Counted from the stretch's first letter, positions 7,906 to 16,914 are shown. The stretch: 64,000 bases of DNA from Bradyrhizobium jicamae (GCF_018130695.1 NZ_JAFCJX010000014.1:62001-126000); one strand, 5' to 3'. The notes: generated by a model from the sequence alone, not told the origin. Program-made: numbers and translations.

Positions 7906-8256
7906 ATGAATTACCTGTTGCTGATCTACCGGAGCGACGCGTTGTACACCCACATGTCCGCCGATGACCGCAAGAAGCTGACGGCGGAGTATGGCACGTT
8001 CACCCAGTCCATCATCCAGAGCGGCCATTTCAAGGCCGGCGACGGCCTGCAGCCGGTCTCGACCGCAACCACCGTGCGGGTGCGCGACGGCAAGACCATG
8101 TTGACGGATGGCCCGTTCGCGGAGACCCGCGAGCAGCTCGGCGGCTACTATCTGGTCGACGCCAAGGATCTCGACGCCGCGATCGCCATCGCGGCGCGAA
8201 TTCCCGGCGCCAGGGACGGCTCGATCGAGGTCCGGCCGGTCATGATCTATGATTGA
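7906..8256 (+). CDS. YCII/DGPF-domain protein linked to ECF42 sigma factor
   Basis: A 116-residue protein starting at the ATG at 7906 after AGGAGTGCTGAGAG. It has the YCII-related ferredoxin-like fold with the family hallmark TDGPFAETREQLGGYYLVD and the N-terminal MNYLLLIY strand. DGPF proteins are the known genomic partners of ECF42 sigma factors, and one follows 63 bases downstream. They are presumed targets or modulators of that sigma factor; the mechanism is unsettled. No transmembrane anti-sigma factor is present here, as is normal for this ECF group. Confidence 0.88.
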   Translation: MNYLLLIYRSDALYTHMSADDRKKLTAEYGTFTQSIIQSGHFKAGDGLQPVSTATTVRVRDGKTMLTDGPFAETREQLGGYYLVDAKDLDAAIAIAARIPGARDGSIEVRPVMIYD

Positions 8257-8270
8257 TCGCATGCTGTTGT

Positions 8271-8297
8271 CCCGGATGTGCCGATGGCGCATCCGGG
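8271..8297. repeat. Hairpin between the DGPF and ECF42 genes
   Basis: CCCGGATG and CATCCGGG pair, and the stem extends through TGCC and GGCG to a GAT loop (about 12 bp). It sits in the 63-base gap between two co-directional genes and may act as an attenuator or processing site. There is no U-tract. Confidence 0.5.
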
Positions 8298-8319
8298 ATG
8301 CGGCATGTGAAGATATCGC

Positions 8320-9555
8320 ATGACCCCGAGCCAGATCGAGAAAATCTTCCGCGACGAAGCGGGCCGCGCGCTGGCCACGCTGATCCGTCTCGTCGGCGAT
8401 TTCGATCTGGCCGAGGATTCCCTGCAGGATGCGTTTGCCGTTGCCTTGGAGCGCTGGCCGATCGGCGAGTTTCCGTCCAATCCGCGCGCCTGGCTGGTCA
8501 ATGTCGGCCGCAACAAGGCGATCGACCGCGTCCGCCGCGCCGCGAATTTTCGCGGCAAGGAGCCGGAGCTGACGCATCAATTGCTGCTCGACGCCGCGCC
8601 GTCCGACGATGTGGCCGACGCGACGCTCGACGACGACATGCTGCGGCTGATCTTCACCTGCTGCCACCCGGCCTTTGCGGAGGAGGTGCAGGTCGCACTG
8701 ACCTTGCGCACGGTGTGCGGCCTCGGCACCGCGCAGGTCGCGCGCGCCTTCCTGGTCAGCGAGGACGCGATGGCGCAGCGGCTGCTGCGCGCCAAGCAAA
8801 AGATAAAACTCGCAGGCATTCCCTATGAGGTGCCGGAACGCAAGGCGCTCGCGATGCGGCTGCGCGGCGTGCTCGCCGTGATCTATCTGGTCTTCACCGA
8901 AGGCTATGCCGCGACGCTGGGCGAAGATTTGATGCGGCCGGATCTGGCGCGCGAGGCGATCCGCCTGGCGCGGCTGATCGACCGGCTGATGCCCGCGCGC
9001 GGCGAGATCAAGGGCCTGCTCGCGCTGATGCTGCTGCATGACGCCCGCCGCGCCGGACGGCAAACGGCCGGTGGCGACATCGTGCTGCTCGAAGAGCAGG
9101 ACCGCTCGCTGTGGGATCGCGGCCAGATCGCCGAAGGCTTGAGGCTCGTCGAGGACGCGCTGCAGATGCCGGGCCGCCCGCAACCTTACGCCGTGCAGGC
9201 CGCCATCGCCGCGCTGCACGCCCGCGCGGGGAGCTTTGACGACACCGACTGGCCGCAGATCGCCGGCCTCTACGAGGTGCTGCTGCGCATCAACCCGTCA
9301 CCGGTGATCGAGCTCAACCACGCCGCAGCCGTCTCGATGGTCGACGGCCCGCAACGTGCGCTCGATCTGATCGACGCGTTGGTCGCGCGCGGCGGATTGA
9401 ACGGCTACGAGCTGCTGCCCGCCGTGCGCGCGGATCTGCTGCGAAAACTGGGCCGGAAGGAGGAGGCGAGGGAAGCGTATGCGGCGGCAACGGCGGCAAC
9501 CCAACTCGAGCCGCTGCGCCGTCTCTACGCGCGACGGATCGCGGAGATGGAGTGA
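8320..9555 (+). CDS. ECF42-type RNA polymerase sigma factor with TPR-like C-terminal extension
   Basis: A 411-residue protein. The first part holds sigma region 2 (FRDEAGRALATLIRLVGDFDLAEDSLQDAF... PRAWLVNVGRNKAIDRVRR); region 4 follows near residues 110-165 (LTLRTVCGLGTAQVARAFLVSEDAMAQRLLRAKQKI). The remaining 240 residues are a helical extension with TPR-like repeats ending in ELLPAVRADLLRKLGRKEEAREAY, typical of ECF42 (COG4941). This extension, rather than a separate anti-sigma factor, is thought to control activity. It forms an operon with the DGPF gene at 7906, which fits the family. A fragment similar to its C-terminus lies at 16915. Confidence 0.93.
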   Translation: MTPSQIEKIFRDEAGRALATLIRLVGDFDLAEDSLQDAFAVALERWPIGEFPSNPRAWLVNVGRNKAIDRVRRAANFRGKEPELTHQLLLDAAPSDDVADATLDDDMLRLIFTCCHPAFAEEVQVALTLRTVCGLGTAQVARAFLVSEDAMAQRLLRAKQKIKLAGIPYEVPERKALAMRLRGVLAVIYLVFTEGYAATLGEDLMRPDLAREAIRLARLIDRLMPARGEIKGLLALMLLHDARRAGRQTAGGDIVLLEEQDRSLWDRGQIAEGLRLVEDALQMPGRPQPYAVQAAIAALHARAGSFDDTDWPQIAGLYEVLLRINPSPVIELNHAAAVSMVDGPQRALDLIDALVARGGLNGYELLPAVRADLLRKLGRKEEAREAYAAATAATQLEPLRRLYARRIAEME

Positions 9556-9592
9556 GTTCACCGCTCCCCGCAGGAGGGCGGGAGAGGTGAAG

Positions 9593-10441
9593 TTAATGCG
9601 ATGGACGAGGTGACGGGCCATGGACGCCGCTCAGCAGGGCCCGCGTGGCTGCACCACAGATCCGCCCTCGTTCGATCGGCGAAAGTCCCGCATACTCCGC
9701 ACAGGGAGCTTCAACCGCCACCGTGATGCCGCTCGGAAACGCACGCAGAAATTCGCCAAGCGGAAGCTCGCCTTCGCCTGGATAGAAACGTCCGCTGCGG
9801 CCCTCCGTTCTCAGTCCCGCCGCATCCGGTGCTGCGGCATAGGCATCGCAGAGATGGATATAGGGGAATAATCCGGGATCGAGCGCGGCAAGGTCGCTGG
9901 CGTGGGCCCCCGAACGATAGAAATGCAGCGCGTCAATGAGGAGTTTGGCGTTCGGTCGGCGGACTGCGTCAAGCAGCGCGCGCGCCTGCGCAAGGGTCCT
10001 GAGTTCGACATACGACATGAGTTCAAGGACGATCCCGAGGCCGAACCCATCAGCGAGATCGCACAGCGCAGCAAAGTTATCGCGTTGTCGCGCGGTATCG
10101 GAATCGTTGCCGACGACCAGGAGATGTTGTGCGCCCAGACGCGCTCCAAGCTCAATCGCGGGCTTGAGCGCTGCGACGTCGGTATGAGGCATCAGCCAGA
10201 CGGCCTCGACATCAAGGATACGAATGCCTGTCGAATCGAGCCGTTGTTCGATCGCCCGGATCAGTCGCGCATCACCGATCACGGGGACGATCTGATCGGT
10301 CGGCATGGGCGGAACGATCCGCAAGCCGATCGCATCGAATTGCCCACTAGCGGCGGCTTCAATGAGCGTCAAGGGATCGGCGTCGAGCACCGTCAGATGC
10401 GCAAGCGAAAGCGTGATGGGGGCCGTCATCTTGCGAGTCAT
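9593..10441 (-). CDS. Xylose isomerase-like TIM-barrel protein
   Basis: A 282-residue protein from the ATG at 10441 (MTRKMTAPITLSL...), preceded on its strand by AAAGGCAGG. It belongs to the sugar phosphate isomerase/epimerase (AP endonuclease family 2) TIM-barrel group: LDVEAVWL, IVLELMSY with the expected metal-ligand Glu, LLIDALHFYRSG, and FYPGEGELPLGEFL near the end. It is a paralogue of the gene at 11879 in the same operon (shared DxLHFxRS and PGEGxxxF motifs), so the two may catalyse successive or stereo-related steps on one substrate. Substrate unknown. Confidence 0.82.
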   Translation of the reverse strand: MTRKMTAPITLSLAHLTVLDADPLTLIEAAASGQFDAIGLRIVPPMPTDQIVPVIGDARLIRAIEQRLDSTGIRILDVEAVWLMPHTDVAALKPAIELGARLGAQHLLVVGNDSDTARQRDNFAALCDLADGFGLGIVLELMSYVELRTLAQARALLDAVRRPNAKLLIDALHFYRSGAHASDLAALDPGLFPYIHLCDAYAAAPDAAGLRTEGRSGRFYPGEGELPLGEFLRAFPSGITVAVEAPCAEYAGLSPIERGRICGAATRALLSGVHGPSPRPSH

Positions 10442-10467
10442 TGGCCTGCCTTTCGCGGGCTTGCGCC

Positions 10468-11085
10468 TTACAGCGGCTTGCCCGCGAGCCAGGTCGCTCC
10501 GCGCGCGTAGAGCGCCTGGACCTCCGCGCCCTTGAGGCCGGGCATGTCCTTCTTGACGGTGTAGCCGATGCGGGTCTGCAGATAGGCGAGGTGGCGATAG
10601 CCGACCGGAAACGACTCGAGGAGAGCGCGGTCGAGCGTTGGCACGGCGCCCGGCGTCACCGGGTCCATGCGGTCCTTCTCGTAGATGGGTTGGCGCAGCA
10701 CGATGCCCCATCTTCCCTGGCGCTTTTCCAGGAAGTCGTAGAAGCGGCCGGTGCAGACCACGTCCACCTCGATCCCTTCGACGAAGGCGCGCTGCGAGAT
10801 CGTCATCTTGGTCTGCGAGATCGCCCGGTCGCCCGCCAGGTCGATGGAGATGCCACCGAGGAAGTGAAGAATGTTGACGCCCTTGGCCCAGGCTTCCTTG
10901 CTGATGGCGATGAACTCGTCCCCGGTCCCTTGGGTCCAGGTCGCCATCATGACCCCGTCGGGGTGCCAAACGCTGCGGAAGCGCTCCCAGTCACCAGCGT
11001 CGCGCCATACCACCCAGTTCTGCAGGAGCTCCGTGATCAGCCGACGATCTTCGATGCTATCAGCTGATGGCGTGTCGTCCTTCAT
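10468..11085 (-). CDS. SnoaL-like (NTF2 fold) protein
   Basis: A 205-residue protein starting at the ATG at 11085. It has a cone-shaped NTF2/SnoaL fold pattern: an N-terminal helix RRLITELLQNWVVWRDAGDWERF, then VWHPDGVMMATW, HFLGGISIDLAGDRAISQTKMTI and CTGRFYDFLEKRQGRWGIVLRQ. Members act as small-molecule isomerases, dehydratases or binding proteins. It sits between the TIM-barrel gene at 9593 and the SDR at 11143 in the same orientation, so it probably takes part in the same catabolic pathway. The exact reaction cannot be read from the sequence. Confidence 0.78.
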   Translation of the reverse strand: MKDDTPSADSIEDRRLITELLQNWVVWRDAGDWERFRSVWHPDGVMMATWTQGTGDEFIAISKEAWAKGVNILHFLGGISIDLAGDRAISQTKMTISQRAFVEGIEVDVVCTGRFYDFLEKRQGRWGIVLRQPIYEKDRMDPVTPGAVPTLDRALLESFPVGYRHLAYLQTRIGYTVKKDMPGLKGAEVQALYARGATWLAGKPL

Positions 11086-11142
11086 GGCGTTCTTCCCTTG
11101 CTCCGTTCATCCTGCGGAGCTTACGGTTCGGCTGGCGCGGTC

Positions 11143-11889
11143 TCAATAGGTGGCGCGTCCACCGGAAATGTCGAACACAAAGCCGGTCGTGAAGCTGCAG
11201 GCGGGACTTGCGATCCAGGCGCAGAGTTCCGCGACCTCGTCGGGGAGAACGAGGCGGCCCATCGGGATCTTGGCCGTCATCGTCGCGATGAACTCGGGTG
11301 TCATGGCGTCGAGCAGGGGTGTTGCGGTCATCGCCGGCGCAATGCAGTTCACCGTGACGCCGTCATTGGCGAGGTCCTTGGCCATCGACTTGGCGAGCCC
11401 GATCACACCGGCCTTTGCGGCCGAATAGGCGCTGAGGTTCTGCACGCCTTCCTTGCCGGCGATCGAGGCCACCGTGACCAGGCGGCCATAGCGGTGCGCG
11501 CGCATATGCCGTGCCGCGACCCGGCTCGCGTAGAACACGCCCGTCAAATTGATGGCGATGACCCGATCCCAGTCCTCGAGCGGATAGTCCCAGGCCGGCG
11601 CATTCGGTCCGCCGATCCCGGCATTGTTCACGAGGATATGGATCTGCCCGAACTGCCTTGTGGCGGCATCGAAGGCGCGCTCGACCGACGCGTTATCGGC
11701 AATGTCGACGGTAGAGACAGCGGCGGGCGAAAAGTCCTTTGCGCCGGCGAGCGGCGTCACATCGCGGTCCCAGACGATGACTTTGGCGCCACGTGCAGCC
11801 ATCAGCCTGGCGATGTCGAGCCCGATGCCCCTTGCGGCTCCCGTTACGATCGCAACCTGGCCATCCAGGCGTGTCTTGTCAGCGGACAT
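11143..11889 (-). CDS. Short-chain dehydrogenase/reductase
   Basis: A 248-residue classical SDR: TGAARGIG cofactor loop near residue 17, NNAG, catalytic Ser in VASIAGKEG and the Tyr/Lys pair in AYSAAKAG, with the ISGG C-terminal signature. An acidic residue after the second strand (VIVWDRD) favours NAD(H). Its start overlaps the end of the upstream TIM-barrel gene (11879) by 11 bases, a sign of translational coupling. It likely oxidises a hydroxyl on the compound imported by the neighbouring ABC transporter; this is inference. Confidence 0.9.
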   Translation of the reverse strand: MSADKTRLDGQVAIVTGAARGIGLDIARLMAARGAKVIVWDRDVTPLAGAKDFSPAAVSTVDIADNASVERAFDAATRQFGQIHILVNNAGIGGPNAPAWDYPLEDWDRVIAINLTGVFYASRVAARHMRAHRYGRLVTVASIAGKEGVQNLSAYSAAKAGVIGLAKSMAKDLANDGVTVNCIAPAMTATPLLDAMTPEFIATMTAKIPMGRLVLPDEVAELCAWIASPACSFTTGFVFDISGGRATY

Positions 11890-12715
11890 TTGAGCGGCCC
11901 TTCATCTGCAGTCCCTCGACATACGCGCGCGTCACGTCAAGCGCCTTCCGGCTGTAGGCTTCGAGGCCCATTTCTGCGGTACGCCGAGCGTGCGGAATTT
12001 CCAGTGTGATCGGGATATCCTGCGGCATCGCCGCGATGATGGGTGCGAAATCGATCGCACCTTCACCCGGCAGCAGGCGTTCACGCCGGGCGGTGTACAT
12101 GAGGCCTTCCGCCGTGGCCGGCGTCTCGGCCGGGCAATCCGCAATATGGAGCACGCGAAGCCAGGATTTCGGCAGACTTTCAAGCTCCGCCACGGTCGAG
12201 GCCGACCGGTGGAAATGCAGCGTATCGACCAGGATGCCGCAATTGTCCGCGGCGACCGCCTTGCAGATGCGTGCGGCGGCGCCGAGGTTCGGCACTTCCG
12301 ACCACGGCAGGAATTCGATGCCGACATGCAGGCCCAGCGGGCGTGCCATGGCACAGAGGCGACCGAACTTGTCGATCGCGCGACCCGTCTCCGGGTCGGG
12401 CAGATGCGTCGTCACGGTGCGGGCGCCGAGCGCCGCACCGGTCTCGAGAAACGCCTGATAGGATTCGGGCTCGACGTCCGGCGTCAGGCGCACGATCTCG
12501 ACGTCGGCGCACGCGACATTGCTCGCCGCCAGCCGCTCCTGCGTCGCGCGCAGCAATGCCTTGTCCGTCGTGATCGGATACAGCCGCTCTTCTGCCGTCA
12601 GTGGCAGCAATCGCAATCCAACGGCATCGTAGCCGCAGCGCCCGGCCGCCTCGATGAAATCAGGCGGATCGAGCGGGAGCATCTGAAGGTGACCGACGGC
12701 GTAGCTTCGCGTCAC
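11879..12715 (-). CDS. Xylose isomerase-like TIM-barrel protein, paralogue of the 9593 gene
   Basis: A 278-residue protein (MTRSYAVGHLQMLPL...). TIM-barrel isomerase/epimerase features: CADVEIVRL, VGIEFLPWSEV with the metal-site Glu, ILVDTLHFHRS, RERLLPGEGAIDF and ITLEIPHARR. It is the first gene after the GntR regulator on the minus strand and overlaps the SDR, so the operon order is 12776 (regulator) - 11879 - 11143 - 10468 - 9593. Two paralogous isomerase-like enzymes in one operon are seen in inositol-like and sugar-acid pathways, but nothing here fixes the substrate. Confidence 0.82.
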   Translation of the reverse strand: MTRSYAVGHLQMLPLDPPDFIEAAGRCGYDAVGLRLLPLTAEERLYPITTDKALLRATQERLAASNVACADVEIVRLTPDVEPESYQAFLETGAALGARTVTTHLPDPETGRAIDKFGRLCAMARPLGLHVGIEFLPWSEVPNLGAAARICKAVAADNCGILVDTLHFHRSASTVAELESLPKSWLRVLHIADCPAETPATAEGLMYTARRERLLPGEGAIDFAPIIAAMPQDIPITLEIPHARRTAEMGLEAYSRKALDVTRAYVEGLQMKGRSNVR

Positions 12716-12775
12716 GTGGTCACTCCCGGGCGCGAACCGGCGAGGTTCCGGGGCAGTCGTGTTGGAATCATCGCG

Positions 12776-13522
12776 CTAGCCTTGCTCGGCCTTGGTTTTC
12801 GCCGCTTGCTGCATCGCCCTTTGCGCCCCGGCATAGCGCTCGCTCATGGCGTCGATGTGCCCGGTCAGGACGTCGGCCGCGCCATCCACGTCGCCGCGCG
12901 CGAAATGCTTGATGATGAGACGGTGCTCGGCTCCGGTGCGCCGCTTGGAGACCTCCGACTGGCGCGCGAAGAAGCGGGCAGCGCCGATCCGGCCGGCAAT
13001 GAGATCGTAGGCCTGCACGAAGACCCGATTGCCGCAATGGCGGAACAGCGCGCCATGGAAGTCAGCATCCGCGCGCGCGGCCGAGACCCAGTCGCCGACA
13101 TCCTCGGCCGCCGCGAGCGCATCTTGCGCCATCTGCAGCTCCTTGAGTGTCACGGCCCGATCGCTGGCGAACGCGAGTCGCAGTGCCCCCGTTTCCACCA
13201 GGACCCTGAACTGGCAGAGCTCCGCGATATCGGCCTTGCTCGGCTGGAAGACGAAGCTGCCGCGCTGCGGGCGGACATCGATCAGGCCTTGAAGCTGCAA
13301 CAGCGTCAACGCCTCGCGGACCGGGGTGCGGCTGACGCCCAGCATGGACGCCAATCGTTCCTCGGACACCGCCTCGCCGAGACCGAGCTCGCCGAAGACG
13401 ATCGCGTCACGGATGCGGTCGGCGACGATCGTCGCAAGCGCCGGGCGCTTTTCCACAGCGATGGCCGTCAGTGTCGGCGTGCGTGCGTCGTCCGCGCGTC
13501 GCGCCTTGGCATGCTGCGTCAT
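12776..13522 (-). CDS. GntR-family transcriptional regulator (FadR/FCD subgroup)
   Basis: A 248-residue regulator. The ATG at 13522 (MTQHAKARR) follows GGGAA on its strand; upstream in-frame ATGs have no such support. Residues about 25-95 form the winged helix (DAIVFGELGLGEAVSEERLASMLGVSRTPVREALTLLQLQGLIDVRPQRGSFV), followed by an all-helical FCD ligand domain with the metal-site pattern D...H (ADADFHGALFRHCGN) and EHRLIIKHFARGD. It is divergent from the ABC transporter at 13765 and heads the enzyme operon, so it most likely controls both in response to the substrate or an intermediate. Confidence 0.9.
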   Translation of the reverse strand: MTQHAKARRADDARTPTLTAIAVEKRPALATIVADRIRDAIVFGELGLGEAVSEERLASMLGVSRTPVREALTLLQLQGLIDVRPQRGSFVFQPSKADIAELCQFRVLVETGALRLAFASDRAVTLKELQMAQDALAAAEDVGDWVSAARADADFHGALFRHCGNRVFVQAYDLIAGRIGAARFFARQSEVSKRRTGAEHRLIIKHFARGDVDGAADVLTGHIDAMSERYAGAQRAMQQAAKTKAEQG

Positions 13523-13764
13523 GCTTTTATTCCCAATTTCTCGTTGGGCCCGCGCCGGCCATCGAACCACTTGCATACTGAGGTACGGAATGCTAGCACA
13601 CCGCGATAGGCGGTCAAGCATGGATCGCGCATGGGTCCTCCGATGAATCGGACGACCGAACCGACGAGAGCGATCGCCGGGGCATAAGCGCGACGTGCGA
13701 GTGACGACGGGGAAACGAACGGCCGACCGGCGAATGCCGCGGCTTCAGGCAGGGAAGACGTCGC

Positions 13765-14490
13765 TTGGCTTACAAGTTCGACTTCGGTGCCATCTGGGAG
13801 GCGATGCCGCAATTGCTGGCGGCGGGCCTCGGAACGCTTGGACTCGCCGTCGCGGGCTCGCTGCTTGCAATCGTCATCGGCATCGGGGGCGTCGTGCTGC
13901 GCGACAGCCGCCTCGCGCCGGCGCGCTGGCTCGTGATGAGCTTCGTCGAGCTGATCCGCAACACGCCGTTCCTGGTGCAGATCTATTTCATCTTCTTCGC
14001 GCTGCCGCTTTTGGGCGCGCAGCTCGGCCAGTTGCTGGCGGGGCTGGGGCTGATCGCCAGGCCGACAAACTATCTCCTGATCGGCCCGTGGCCGACGGCG
14101 GTGATTGCACTCGGGCTCAATGGCGGCGCCTATGCGATCGAAATCATCCGCGGCGGCGTCCAGGCGGTCCCGAAAGGGCAGTGGGAAGCCGGCGCTGCGC
14201 TGGGTCTGCACAGGGCGACCGTGTTCAGGCTGATCGTGCTGAAGCCGGCGCTGCGCGCGATCTATCCCTCGCTCACCAGCCAGTTCACGCTGCTGACGCT
14301 GACGACGTCGATTGCCGGCGCGATCGCCGCCTACGAGCTCTTCTCCGAAGCCAAGTTCATCGACAGCCAGATCTACAAGCCGTTCGAGGTCTACTTCACG
14401 ATCACCGTCTTCTACTTCGTGATCTCCTGGTTCATGAACCAGCTGTTTCAGGCGTTCGCGCGCCGCTACTTCAGCTATCCCACCAAATAG
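13765..14490 (+). CDS. Polar amino acid-type ABC transporter permease
   Basis: A 241-residue inner-membrane protein. The likely start is the TTG at 13765 with AGGGA at 13751-13755; no ATG fits better. It has the HisM/GlnP family pattern: about five hydrophobic segments, the conserved VELIRNTPFLVQIYFIFFALP and the EAA loop EAGAALGLHRATVFRLIVLKPALR that contacts the ATPase. It is the first of four genes (permease, permease, binding protein, ATPase) divergent from the GntR gene. Confidence 0.92.
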   Translation: MAYKFDFGAIWEAMPQLLAAGLGTLGLAVAGSLLAIVIGIGGVVLRDSRLAPARWLVMSFVELIRNTPFLVQIYFIFFALPLLGAQLGQLLAGLGLIARPTNYLLIGPWPTAVIALGLNGGAYAIEIIRGGVQAVPKGQWEAGAALGLHRATVFRLIVLKPALRAIYPSLTSQFTLLTLTTSIAGAIAAYELFSEAKFIDSQIYKPFEVYFTITVFYFVISWFMNQLFQAFARRYFSYPTK

Positions 14491-14502
14491 GCAGAGGGGC
14501 AC

Positions 14503-15144
14503 ATGGGCGTCGACCAGTATCTCTTCCTGCTCAACAGTCTCAAATGGACGCTGATCCTCTCGGCCGTCGCATTCGCATTCGGCATCCCCTGCGGACTCGG
14601 CGTAGCGCTGATGCGCACGTCGGATTCGACGCCCATGCGCTGGCTCGCGACCCGCTGGATCGACATCTTCCAGGGCACGCCGCTGCTGATGCAGCTGTTC
14701 GTGGTCTATTACGGCCTTGCCCTGCTGGGACTGAAGCTTGACGAGTGGTCATCGGTCACCGTCGGATTTACCCTGCATGCGAGCGCTTTCCTCGGCGAGA
14801 TCTGGCGCGGCGCCATCGAGGCCGTGCCGCGCGGTCAGACCGAAGCGGCGCATGCGCTCGGCCTGCACTACTGGTCACGCATGAAGGACGTGGTGCTGCC
14901 CCAGGCGCTGAAGATCTCGTTGCCGGCGACGATCGGCTTCCTCGTGCAACTCATCAAGGGCACCTCGCTCGCCTCGATCGTCGGCTTCGTGGAGCTGACC
15001 CGCGCCGGCGGCATCATCGCCAACATCAACTATCGCCATTTGCTGGTCTACGGCGTGGTGGGTCTGATGTACTTCTGCATCTGCTGGCCGCTTTCGCTCT
15101 GGGGCGCGCGGCTGGAACGCAAATTTGCTGCGGCGAGCCGCTGA
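14503..15144 (+). CDS. Polar amino acid-type ABC transporter permease
   Basis: A 213-residue inner-membrane protein starting at the ATG at 14503, 12 bases after the first permease. It carries the same family marks: WIDIFQGTPLLMQLFVVYYGL and the EAA loop EAAHALGLHYWSRMKDVVLPQALK. The two permeases would form the heterodimeric channel of the importer. The family handles polar amino acids, opines and similar charged solutes. Confidence 0.92.
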   Translation: MGVDQYLFLLNSLKWTLILSAVAFAFGIPCGLGVALMRTSDSTPMRWLATRWIDIFQGTPLLMQLFVVYYGLALLGLKLDEWSSVTVGFTLHASAFLGEIWRGAIEAVPRGQTEAAHALGLHYWSRMKDVVLPQALKISLPATIGFLVQLIKGTSLASIVGFVELTRAGGIIANINYRHLLVYGVVGLMYFCICWPLSLWGARLERKFAAASR

Positions 15145-15160
15145 GCGGCCGCATCAAACG

Positions 15161-15181
15161 GATCGGCGCTCGCAGCCGATC
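15161..15181. repeat. Hairpin between permease and binding-protein genes
   Basis: GATCGGC and GCCGATC form a 7-bp stem with a 7-base loop. Such hairpins just upstream of binding-protein genes often protect or separate the highly expressed mRNA segment; that role is inference. Confidence 0.4.
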
Positions 15182-15223
15182 GGACAGGGACACGTTTCGT
15201 AGCTGGGAAAAGGAGTTTGACAG

Positions 15224-16057
15224 ATGACATCAGAAATCCGATCGACGCGCCGCGCGGTGCTTGTCACCCTGGGCGCCTTCACGGCATTGGCCCTTGCGGG
15301 CGGCACGGCGCTCGCCGGCACGATCGACGACATCAAGTCGAAGGGCACGATCGTCATCGGCATCCAGGGCGACAACCCGCCGTGGGGTTTCGTGAACGCG
15401 CAGGGGGCACAGGACGGCATCGACAAGGACATCGGCACGGCGTTCGCCAAGTATCTCGGCGTCAAGGTCGAGTTCAAACCGCTCGCGGTCGCCGACCGTA
15501 TTCCGGCGCTGACGACCGATCGCGTCAACGTGCTGTTCGCGACCATGGCGATGCTGCCCGAGCGCGCCAAGGCCGTGCAGTATTCCAAGCCCTACGCCGC
15601 CAACACGATCGTGCTGTACGGCGCCAAGTCCGACGCCATCAAGACCTACGACGATATCGCGAAGTTCTCGGTCGGCGTGCCCTCGTCGAGCGTGCAGGAC
15701 AAGGAAGTCACGGCAAAGGCACCGAAGAACACGAAGATTCTGCGCTTCGCCGACGACAGTGCGACGATCCAGGCCCTGATCTCCGGTCAGGTGCAGGCGA
15801 TCGGCGGCAACACCGCCTATTTTGCGCGCATCGAGCAGGCCAGGGCCGGCGAATTCGAGCCGAAGATCACGTTCACCAGTCTCTTCAACGGCGCCTGCGG
15901 CAAGCTCGGCGACAAGCAGATGAACGACACGCTGAACGCGTTCCTCGACAAGTTCCTCGTCAGCGACGAGTACAAGGCGATCTACAAGAAATGGTTCGCA
16001 ATCGACGTGCCAGCGTTCCCGGCGAGCGTCGAAGGCGTGCCGTTCACGGTGCAATGA
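15224..16057 (+). CDS. ABC transporter substrate-binding protein (family 3)
   Basis: A 277-residue periplasmic protein. The N-terminus (TRRAVLVTLGAFTALALAGGTALAG) is a signal peptide, possibly Tat-like with its RR. The mature protein begins TIDDIKSKGTIVIGIQGDNPPWGF, the normal opening of SBP family 3, followed by DKDIGTAFAKYLGVKVEFKPL and DRVNVLFATMAMLPERAKAVQYSKPY. The usual arginine for alpha-carboxylate binding is hard to place, and the ligand could be a non-standard amino acid or related acid. It is encoded between the permeases and the ATPase. Confidence 0.92.
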   Translation: MTSEIRSTRRAVLVTLGAFTALALAGGTALAGTIDDIKSKGTIVIGIQGDNPPWGFVNAQGAQDGIDKDIGTAFAKYLGVKVEFKPLAVADRIPALTTDRVNVLFATMAMLPERAKAVQYSKPYAANTIVLYGAKSDAIKTYDDIAKFSVGVPSSSVQDKEVTAKAPKNTKILRFADDSATIQALISGQVQAIGGNTAYFARIEQARAGEFEPKITFTSLFNGACGKLGDKQMNDTLNAFLDKFLVSDEYKAIYKKWFAIDVPAFPASVEGVPFTVQ

Positions 16058-16081
16058 TCTGACGGTCGAGGTGCCCTAGAC

Positions 16082-16840
16082 ATGACGCAGACCCGGCAAG
16101 CCGCGCCCATGATTCTCATGGAAGGCGTCGAGAAATGGTACGGTCAGTTCAAGGCTCTGACCGACATCAATCTAGAGGTCAACAGTGGCGAGAAGATCGT
16201 GCTGTGCGGCCCGTCGGGGTCGGGCAAGTCGACGCTGATCCGCTGCATCAACCATCTCGAGCCGATTCAGAAGGGCCGCATCGTCGTCGACGGCGTGACT
16301 CTCGGGCACGACACCAAGTCGATCGACGCGGTCCGCCGCGGCGCGGGTATGGTGTTTCAGCAGTTCAACCTGTTCCCGCACATGACGGTGCTGGAGAACT
16401 GCACGCTGTCGCCGTTGCGCACGCGCGGCCTCAAGAAGGACGCGGCCGACGCGCTCGCCCGCAAGTTCCTGGCGCGGGTGCAGATCCTCGATCAGGCGGA
16501 GAAATATCCGGCACAGCTCTCCGGCGGCCAGCAGCAGCGCGTCGCCATTGCGCGCGCGCTCTGCATGGAGCCGAAAGTGATGCTGTTCGACGAGCCGACT
16601 TCGGCGCTCGACCCCGAGATGGTGAAGGAGGTGCTGGATACGATGGTGGAGCTCGCCCGCGACGGCATGACCATGATCGTGGTGACCCACGAGATGGGAT
16701 TTGCCCGTCAGGTGGCGGATCGCGTCATCTTCATGGCCTCCGGCCAGATCGTCGAAGAGGAGCCGCCTGAACAGTTCTTCCAGGCGCCGAAGCACGAGCG
16801 CACCCGCAAATTCCTCGGCGAGATCCTGCGCCAGCATTGA
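16082..16840 (+). CDS. Polar amino acid-type ABC transporter ATP-binding protein
   Basis: A 252-residue cytosolic ATPase of the HisP/GlnQ type: Walker A GPSGSGKST, Q-loop GMVFQQFNLFPHMTV, signature LSGGQQQR, Walker B VMLFDEPTSALDPE and H-loop VVTHEMGFA. It completes the importer encoded from 13765. All functional residues are present. Confidence 0.95.
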   Translation: MTQTRQAAPMILMEGVEKWYGQFKALTDINLEVNSGEKIVLCGPSGSGKSTLIRCINHLEPIQKGRIVVDGVTLGHDTKSIDAVRRGAGMVFQQFNLFPHMTVLENCTLSPLRTRGLKKDAADALARKFLARVQILDQAEKYPAQLSGGQQQRVAIARALCMEPKVMLFDEPTSALDPEMVKEVLDTMVELARDGMTMIVVTHEMGFARQVADRVIFMASGQIVEEEPPEQFFQAPKHERTRKFLGEILRQH

Positions 16841-16914
16841 GATCGAAGTGAGCCGTCAAGCTGCGCTCAAGAGCTGACGTCAAGGCGCCAGCCGTCGTTC
16901 GTACGAACGGACAT

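Noticed and set aside
7480..9219. 579-codon open frame on the minus strand
   Set aside because: It covers rnpB, an intergenic region and the ECF42 gene in antisense, with no protein-like pattern and no ribosome binding site.
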